A stretch of DNA of 12,378 bases from Lachnospiraceae bacterium. GTDB taxonomy: Bacteria > Bacillota > Clostridia > Lachnospirales > Lachnospiraceae. The notes under the pieces were generated by a model. That model worked only from the letters and a program-made list of their open reading frames with translations. It was not told the origin of the DNA and made no database searches. Each line of letters begins with the position of its first letter. The first letter of the stretch is position 1. The stretch is from positions 1 to 12,378 of the forward strand of contig JAJPYH010000295.1 in NCBI GenBank assembly GCA_021205045.1, in the 5' to 3' direction. Both the position numbers and the translations under genes were made by a program. Positions 8,820 to 12,378 of the stretch are shown here, in pieces.

Positions 8820-8842
8820 GAAGTCCACAGGCAGTGAACTTC
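8820..8842 (-). promoter_or_regulatory. Hairpin in the predicted miaB leader
   Basis: GAAGTTCAC and GTGGACTTC on the minus strand pair over 9 positions, with one G-U wobble, around a 5-base loop. It lies between the candidate promoter and the ribosome binding site, about 35 bases before the miaB ATG. It may stabilise the mRNA; no known regulator is implied. Confidence 0.4.
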
Positions 8843-8856
8843 AAAAATCGTATATC

Positions 8857-8885
8857 ATTTTAATGTCAACAGGTCGAAATTGCAA
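8857..8885 (-). promoter_or_regulatory. Candidate sigma-A promoter for miaB-mutS-mutL-miaA
   Basis: On the minus strand, TTGCAA (8880-8885) and TAAAAT (8857-8862) are separated by 17 bases, matching the -35 at 4 of 6 and the -10 at 5 of 6 positions. Transcription would start near 8850 and give a leader of about 65 bases. A nearby TTGACA on the same strand has no well-spaced -10. Confidence 0.5.
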
Positions 8886-8989
8886 GCCTTATTTCAAAGT
8901 CCGCATAAAACGCAGATTTACGATAGGAAAAAAGAGTTCCTCATTTTTTGTTGTAACCGGAGACGATTTATAAAAACAAAATTGAGAGC

Positions 8990-9018
8990 TTGCTTTTTAT
9001 ACTGACAGAGATTAAAAT
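8990..9018 (+). promoter_or_regulatory. Candidate sigma-A promoter for queA
   Basis: TTGCTT (8990-8995) and TAAAAT (9013-9018) are separated by 17 bases. The -10 matches at 5 of 6 positions and the -35 only at 3 of 6. Transcription would start near 9025, placing the palindrome at 9032-9051 just inside the leader. Confidence 0.35.
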
Positions 9019-9031
9019 GAGACTCGATTAC

Positions 9032-9051
9032 GCAGCGGACATGTCCGCTGC
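9032..9051. promoter_or_regulatory. 20-bp perfect palindrome in the queA leader
   Basis: GCAGCGGACA is followed directly by its reverse complement TGTCCGCTGC. It is GC-rich in AT-rich surroundings. As DNA it could be an operator for a dimeric regulator. As RNA it forms an 8-bp stem with a 4-base loop about 40 bases before the queA ATG. I do not recognise it as a preQ1 riboswitch; the typical C-rich, A-rich tail is absent. Confidence 0.6.
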
Positions 9052-9089
9052 AAAGATATCACTATATATAAAAGGACGCGTATCACACT

Positions 9090-10115
9090 ATGAACACAAG
9101 TGATTTCTATTTTGATCTTCCAAAAGAGCTGATTGCCCAGGATCCTCTTGAGGACCGGGCGGCCTCCAGGCTTCTGGTACTTGACCGGGAAACAGGGGCC
9201 GTACAGCACAGGCAGTTTCGCGATATTCTGGAGCTGCTGCTGCCCGGAGACTGCCTGGTGTTGAACGATACCAGGGTCATTCCAGCCAGACTTTATGGCA
9301 ATAAGACAGATACCGGAGCAGCCATAGAACTGCTCTTACTAAAACGCATGGAAAATGACGTCTGGGAATGCCTGGTAAAGCCCGGCAAAAAGTGTCGCAC
9401 AGGGGCACGCTTTACCTTCGGTGACGGCAGACTTTGCGCGGAGGTGGTGGAAACAAAAGAGGACGGCAACCGCCTGATTCACTTCGAATATGAAGGAATC
9501 TGGGAAGAAGTGCTGGACGCTTTGGGCGAAATGCCCCTGCCGCCTTATATTACTCACAAATTGAAAGACAGGGATCGTTACCAGACTGTATACGCTGTTC
9601 ATGAGGGCAGCGCCGCTGCTCCTACGGCAGGACTGCATTTTACGAAGGAACTGCTTGCCGAGGTGGAGCAAAAGGGTGTAAAGCTTGCTTTTGTGACCCT
9701 TCATGTGGGACTTGGCACCTTCCGGCCGGTCAAGGTGGAGGATGTGACCAAGCACCACATGCACAGCGAGTATTACGAGGTATCGGAAGAGACTGCAAAG
9801 CTGGTGAACGATACAAAGGCTGCCGGCGGCCGTGTCATCTGTGTGGGCACCACCAGCTGCCGTACCATCGAGAGTGCAGGCACGGAGGATGGAATTCTGA
9901 TGCCGGGCTGCGGCAATACAGAGATTTTCATCTACCCCGGGTATCAGTTTAAGCTGATGGACGGCCTGATCACCAATTTTCATCTGCCGGAAAGTACCCT
10001 TGTGATGCTGGTCAGCGCCTTTGCTGGAAAGGATCATGTGCTGGCGGCTTATGAGGAAGCGATCAGAGAAAAATACAGGTTCTTTTCTTTTGGAGATGCC
10101 ATGTATATTGCATAA
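9090..10115 (+). CDS. queA: S-adenosylmethionine:tRNA ribosyltransferase-isomerase QueA
   Basis: QueA transfers and isomerises the ribosyl moiety of S-adenosylmethionine onto preQ1 at position 34 of GUN-anticodon tRNAs, giving epoxyqueuosine, the penultimate step of queuosine synthesis. The 341-residue length is normal. Family motifs are complete: the N-terminal SDFYFDLPKELIAQDPLEDR, LVLNDTRVIPARL near 61-73, AAPTAGLHFT in the middle, HVGLGTFRPV, and the C-terminal LITNFHLPESTLVMLVSAFAG. The ATG at 9090 is the only start that gives the canonical N-terminus. Its ribosome binding site is poor: AAAGGA is about 13 bases upstream, longer than normal. The gene is divergent from miaB and is followed at once by a strong terminator, so it appears to be a single-gene transcript. 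No other queuosine gene is in the window. Confidence 0.97.
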   Translation: MNTSDFYFDLPKELIAQDPLEDRAASRLLVLDRETGAVQHRQFRDILELLLPGDCLVLNDTRVIPARLYGNKTDTGAAIELLLLKRMENDVWECLVKPGKKCRTGARFTFGDGRLCAEVVETKEDGNRLIHFEYEGIWEEVLDALGEMPLPPYITHKLKDRDRYQTVYAVHEGSAAAPTAGLHFTKELLAEVEQKGVKLAFVTLHVGLGTFRPVKVEDVTKHHMHSEYYEVSEETAKLVNDTKAAGGRVICVGTTSCRTIESAGTEDGILMPGCGNTEIFIYPGYQFKLMDGLITNFHLPESTLVMLVSAFAGKDHVLAAYEEAIREKYRFFSFGDAMYIA

Positions 10116-10151
10116 TGAAAACCCCAGTGCAGCAACACTGGGGTTTTCATT
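10114..10151. terminator. Bidirectional intrinsic terminator between queA and the lipoprotein gene
   Basis: A perfect 16-bp stem (10114-10129 with 10136-10151, core CCCCAGTG/CACTGGGG) encloses a 6-base loop. T-rich runs follow the GC core on both strands (TTTTCATTTT on the plus strand, TTTTCATT on the minus). It overlaps the queA stop codon and lies 18 bases after the stop of the convergent lipoprotein gene, so it can serve both. Confidence 0.93.
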
Positions 10152-10168
10152 TTAGCCGTTTAGATGAA

Positions 10169-10942
10169 TTACTGCAGCGCCGCCTCTCCGCTTTCCTGTG
10201 CCGCATCAAACAACTGCACCTTCGAAGCCGTTCCGTCCTCGTCCATCCAGATGAGGCACGCTCCCCCAATCTGAATATCCTCCACTGTCACGATATTCTT
10301 TGTCCTGTAAGGCACAATCTGCGCGGTCTCAGCCACCACATAAGCTCTTCCATCAGTAGCCGTGATGACCACATTTCCCTCCGCATTCTCCTCAATGGAG
10401 GCTACCACCGCATACTGAGGCACCGCGCTGTCCGCCGGGATATTCACAATCACCGCATAAGGCGTGGTCTGAGGAGGCAGAGACAGTGTCATCTCCTGAC
10501 CAAGATAGGCCTCAAAGCTTCCGATTTCCACATCCTCCAGGGCAACAGGGTATCCTGTGGAAGCATCCAGCACCAGAGTATTCTCCGTATCAATGATCAG
10601 CTCGATTTCTCCGGCAGAGGAATTGCCGGACTGATTGTTCACCACAATAGTGCTCTGATCAACCCATACCTCTGAAATCACGCCGTAAATCCTCACAGGG
10701 GCGTCCCACTCTGCCTCCATACCGCTCTCCCCGGATGTTACCTCTTCATTTCCTGTTTCCATGCCATTCTCCGAATTTTCTTCGTTGTCTGTATCTGTTT
10801 CCGTTTCTGTCTGATCTTTTTCCGTCAGCACGATTTCCATTTGTTCAGTCTCTGTCTGCTCCTCGTCTGTCTGCGTATTTGAGCAGCCGGAAAGGGACAG
10901 CGCCAGCAGCAAAGAGCAAATGATCACACGTTTTCTTTTCAT
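10169..10942 (-). CDS. Predicted lipoprotein with acidic Glu/Thr linker and two similar beta-rich modules, function unknown
   Basis: The 257-residue protein begins with a type II signal peptide: MKRKR, a hydrophobic core and the lipobox LSGC with the lipidated cysteine at 20. It should be attached to the outer face of the membrane. Residues about 24-78 are a low-complexity Glu/Thr/Asp/Asn linker. Two related modules follow. Both open with beta-strand-rich sequence and close on a matching element: VALEDVEIGSFEAYLG near residue 148 and VTVEDIQIGGACLIW near 220. I recall similar sequence in other secreted clostridial proteins but know no function. The ribosome binding site is strong (AAGGAGG, 6 bases before the ATG). 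The gene stands alone, with the shared terminator downstream and a structured palindromic element upstream. There are no catalytic motifs; a role in binding or cell-envelope structure is only a guess. Confidence 0.85.
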   Translation of the reverse strand: MKRKRVIICSLLLALSLSGCSNTQTDEEQTETEQMEIVLTEKDQTETETDTDNEENSENGMETGNEEVTSGESGMEAEWDAPVRIYGVISEVWVDQSTIVVNNQSGNSSAGEIELIIDTENTLVLDASTGYPVALEDVEIGSFEAYLGQEMTLSLPPQTTPYAVIVNIPADSAVPQYAVVASIEENAEGNVVITATDGRAYVVAETAQIVPYRTKNIVTVEDIQIGGACLIWMDEDGTASKVQLFDAAQESGEAALQ

Positions 10943-10972
10943 AACGTTCCTCCTTTATTTCATGATTAAAGC

Positions 10973-11042
10973 GACAAAAGGGTCGTTGCGGTCTCCAAGG
11001 TCATAAATGCGAATGTAAGCATTCGATTTCTGACCTTTTGTC
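10973..11042. repeat. Nested palindromic intergenic element upstream of the lipoprotein gene
   Basis: Outer arms GACAAAAGGGTC (10973-10984) and GACCTTTTGTC (11032-11042) pair with one bulged G. A competing inner pair is AAGGTCA (10997-11003) with TGACCTT (11031-11037). The core is a 6-bp stem, CGAATG/CATTCG (11010-11015, 11020-11025), around TAAG. The 70-bp unit lies 30 bases before the lipoprotein ATG. It could be a leader RNA structure or a REP-like dispersed element; a single copy cannot decide. Confidence 0.6.
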
Positions 11043-11124
11043 CCTTGTATCATTTCATACATTTTCAGTTACAATCATAAAGACGACGTCAGGTTAGCTT
11101 TATTACAATTATCATACAGAAAAT

Positions 11125-11166
11125 AAAGGCGGCTGTCTCCTTGAACCCAAAGCCACAGCCGCCTTT
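11125..11166 (-). terminator. Intrinsic terminator of the DUF2500 gene
   Basis: On the minus strand a 12-bp stem (AAAGGCGGCTGT pairing with ACAGCCGCCTTT) with an 18-base loop is followed by TTTATTTTC. It starts about 60 bases after the DUF2500 stop and is correctly oriented for that gene. Confidence 0.88.
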
Positions 11167-11224
11167 CAAATCATAACTGCCTTCCCCTCTCAGACAAAAA
11201 TGACAACCCATTCACAAGTTGCGG

Positions 11225-11611
11225 TCAAAATCTGATGAAGGAAAGATACCTGGTACCCTGGAAAGTCAGATTTCCTTCATCCCCTTCCACCAGCATTCCA
11301 TATTCCGACCCGGCCACCGCAAGCTCCATCCGGTCTCCGCTCTCCACCTGAAAGGTCGCAAAATAATCCGTGGCGGAGGTCCCGTAATAGCCATGGGTTC
11401 CTGTCACATCCCCTGCATGGGCGTGATGCTGATGACGCACATCCATACGCTTGCTCACTACCGTCGCCCGCACCGTCAGCCTTGGGGAATGATTATTCTT
11501 ATTCCATGTGCTGACGCCTCTGACAGCGGCTGCCACGAAGGTGCCAATGACGAACACAAACACAATGATAAACATGACCTCAAACAGGCCGGTTCCAAAG
11601 ATGATTCCCAT
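11225..11611 (-). CDS. DUF2500 family membrane protein
   Basis: The 128-residue protein has one predicted N-terminal transmembrane helix (about residues 9-31, rich in Phe, Val and Ile), then a short basic stretch, a beta-rich domain and the ending FQGTRYLSFIRF. The pattern NNHSPRLTVRATVVSKR, a His-rich RHQHHAHAG segment near 59-67, YFATFQVESGDRMELAVAGSEYG and EGDEGNLTFQGTRYL matches DUF2500, a family with no assigned function. The His cluster might bind metal, which is inference only. GAGGG lies about 7 bases before the ATG. The gene has its own strong promoter and a terminator, so it is probably monocistronic and constitutively expressed. Family assignment comes from memory of its conserved blocks. 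Confidence 0.85.
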   Translation of the reverse strand: MGIIFGTGLFEVMFIIVFVFVIGTFVAAAVRGVSTWNKNNHSPRLTVRATVVSKRMDVRHQHHAHAGDVTGTHGYYGTSATDYFATFQVESGDRMELAVAGSEYGMLVEGDEGNLTFQGTRYLSFIRF

Positions 11612-11693
11612 ACTCTCGCCCTCTCATTTTGCGGAAGACTTCTCCTGTGCCAGGCATCAAAAACAGCGGCGGTTCCAAGATATTCCGAAAGTT

Positions 11694-11722
11694 ATTATAA
11701 ATGATCATGTGAGATCTGTAAA
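11694..11722 (-). promoter_or_regulatory. Near-consensus sigma-A promoter for the DUF2500 gene
   Basis: On the minus strand TTTACA (11717-11722) and a perfect TATAAT (11694-11699) are 17 bases apart. The predicted start near 11687 leaves a leader of about 75 bases. This is the best promoter match in the window and lies just after the hicB stop, so the DUF2500 gene does not depend on hicAB transcription. Confidence 0.85.
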
Positions 11723-11756
11723 GGAGCGTAACCTTTAAGATTTCCTTAAGGATTAT

Positions 11757-12098
11757 TCATTTCAATACCGCAAGCTGACTGCTTACAGCGTAAGCAATAA
11801 AGCTGTTCAGGCTCATTTCATGTTCATTCGCATAGATAGCGGCTTCTCTGTGGAGTTCCGGGGAAATCCGTACATTAAAGCTGCCCTTGTAAGCCTTTTC
11901 CGGCTCGATTCCCTTCTCCTCACACAATGAAAGATAATCGTCAATTGCCGTATGGAAATCCTGAATCAACTCCAATGCAGTCGTACCTTCATAGGAGATC
12001 AAGGCACGCACTCCCATGACTTTTCCATAAAATAATCTGTCATTTTCAGAAAACTCAACACTTCCAGTATAACCTTTGTAATTCATGGTATTACTCAT
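11757..12098 (-). CDS. hicB: HicB family antitoxin with C-terminal ribbon-helix-helix domain
   Basis: The 113-residue protein has the HicB layout: an N-terminal partial RNase-H-like fold (YKGYTGSVEFSENDRLFYGKVMGV, then the helix LIQDFHTAIDDYLSLCEEKG) that binds and neutralises HicA, and a C-terminal ribbon-helix-helix DNA-binding domain (FNVRISPELHREAAIYANEHE onward, about residues 74-109). Such antitoxins usually repress their own operon. Its ATG overlaps the hicA stop by 4 bases (ATGA), and a strong GAGGAGGG lies 6 bases upstream inside hicA, so the two are translationally coupled, toxin first. The protein appears intact. The palindrome before hicA (12340-12356) is the obvious candidate operator. 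Confidence 0.92.
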   Translation of the reverse strand: MSNTMNYKGYTGSVEFSENDRLFYGKVMGVRALISYEGTTALELIQDFHTAIDDYLSLCEEKGIEPEKAYKGSFNVRISPELHREAAIYANEHEMSLNSFIAYAVSSQLAVLK

Positions 12099-12331
12099 AT
12101 TAAGCCCTCCTCTTCCAACTTTTCAATTAACTGCTTCACCTGGTATACTTTTAATTCTTTTCCAGGATGAGGCTTGTGCATCATGATCGGTGACCTGTCT
12201 TTACTCATGAATATAATTCGTGAACCACTTGTTTTTCCTTTATCTAAACATGTATATCCCAGATACTTTAATAAAGTTTCCGCTTCATCAAATGTGAAAT
12301 CCTTTGGTTTCGCCTTTAGTCTATTCATCAT
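12095..12331 (-). CDS. hicA: HicA family toxin (mRNA interferase type)
   Basis: HicA toxins are small dsRBD-fold proteins that degrade or block mRNA and are held in check by HicB, encoded next. From the ATG at 12331 the protein has 78 residues; the C-terminal block MHKPHPGKELKVYQVKQL is typical of the family. In many HicA proteins the catalytic His sits in a GSH motif; here the equivalent site reads GSR (G36, S37, R38), leaving H52 and H55 in HKPHP as the only histidines. This variant occurs in gut Clostridia to my recollection. A GTG start at 12358 would add 9 residues but lies within a palindrome and has no ribosome binding site; GAAAGG 9 bases before 12331 supports the chosen start, and the ATG at 12328 is equally possible. 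The promoter is outside the window. Confidence 0.9.
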   Translation of the reverse strand: MMNRLKAKPKDFTFDEAETLLKYLGYTCLDKGKTSGSRIIFMSKDRSPIMMHKPHPGKELKVYQVKQLIEKLEEEGLI

Positions 12332-12339
12332 TATATTCT

Positions 12340-12356
12340 GCCTTTCTGCGAAAGGC
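12340..12356. promoter_or_regulatory. Palindrome over the hicA ribosome binding site, candidate operator
   Basis: GCCTTTC, TGC, GAAAGGC: perfect 7-bp arms around a 3-base spacer, 9 bases before the hicA ATG. On the minus strand one arm contains the GAAAGG Shine-Dalgarno sequence. It could be the HicB operator, an RNA hairpin that hides the ribosome binding site, or both. Confidence 0.6.
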
Positions 12357-12378
12357 ACCGATGGGGTTATGAAACAGC

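Larger units (their letters stand above)
8785..9089. other. Divergent intergenic region between miaB and queA
   Basis: This 305-bp spacer is AT-rich and contains no gene I can support. It holds a candidate promoter for each flanking gene, a hairpin in the presumed miaB leader (8820-8842) and a perfect palindrome in the presumed queA leader (9032-9051). I saw nothing specific in the middle stretch, about 8906-8985. Confidence 0.7.

Noticed and set aside
8308..8973. A 221-codon open frame on the plus strand opposite miaB
   Set aside because: It lies antisense to a complete, motif-verified miaB, shows no recognisable domain and has no supporting ribosome binding site.
9056..9076. ATCACTATATATAAAAGG near queA as a second copy of the 1494-1565 arm
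   Set aside because: Only about 10 bases of low-complexity AT sequence match, with no paired arm.
9032..9089. preQ1 riboswitch in front of queA
   Set aside because: The short hairpin with a C-rich and A-rich pseudoknot tail expected of preQ1-I or preQ1-II is not seen; only a simple palindrome is present.
9339..10037. A 232-codon open frame on the minus strand opposite queA
   Set aside because: It is wholly inside queA, lacks any recognisable motif and is explained by codon bias in queA.
11732..11751. Small hairpin CCTTTAAG/CTTAAGG after hicB as a terminator
   Set aside because: The stem is short, AT-rich and bulged, with no T-run, and lies just upstream of the DUF2500 promoter.

Overview
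The window looks like chromosomal DNA of a clostridial Firmicute, most probably a Lachnospiraceae-type gut anaerobe. This rests on the gene order miaB-mutS-mutL-miaA-ynbB, an endonuclease-type MutL, AGGAGG-like ribosome binding sites, sigma-A-like promoters, a Glu/Thr-rich lipoprotein and a hicAB pair of a type frequent in gut Clostridia. No species can be named from sequence reading alone. No phage, insertion sequence, CRISPR array, rRNA or tRNA gene was recognised.

Layout. Positions 1-153 hold no gene. From 8784 down to 154, all on the minus strand, runs a DNA-repair and tRNA-modification cluster: miaB (7291-8784), mutS (4637-7298, frameshifted), mutL (2638-4551), miaA (1661-2605) and a PLP-dependent YnbB-type enzyme (154-1449). 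A candidate promoter lies at 8857-8885. miaB and mutS overlap, and the other genes are closely spaced except before ynbB, where a 21-bp perfect inverted repeat occupies the gap. A 305-bp divergent spacer separates miaB from queA (9090-10115, plus strand), a third tRNA-modification gene. queA converges on a minus-strand lipoprotein gene (10169-10942) across a strong bidirectional terminator. Next, on the minus strand, come a DUF2500 membrane protein (11225-11611) with its own near-consensus promoter and terminator, and a hicA-hicB toxin-antitoxin pair (11757-12331) at the right edge.

How the genes work together. MiaA and MiaB act in sequence to make ms2i6A at tRNA position 37, and QueA makes the queuosine precursor at position 34, so the region is rich in anticodon-loop modification. 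MutS and MutL are the two core proteins of post-replicative mismatch repair.

The most striking observation is in mutS. A 7-bp tandem duplication (CTATATG twice on the coding strand, plus-strand tract 5401-5415) lies directly after the Walker A codons and shifts the frame. Removing one copy restores an uninterrupted 884-residue MutS. As written, the protein loses Walker B and everything beyond it, so this genome, or a subpopulation, is predicted to be a mutator. Because the lesion is a short perfect direct repeat, it could revert by slippage, which makes it a candidate genetic switch for mutation rate. Other points of interest are structured intergenic elements, a palindrome over the hicA ribosome binding site, and a HicA lacking the usual catalytic histidine.
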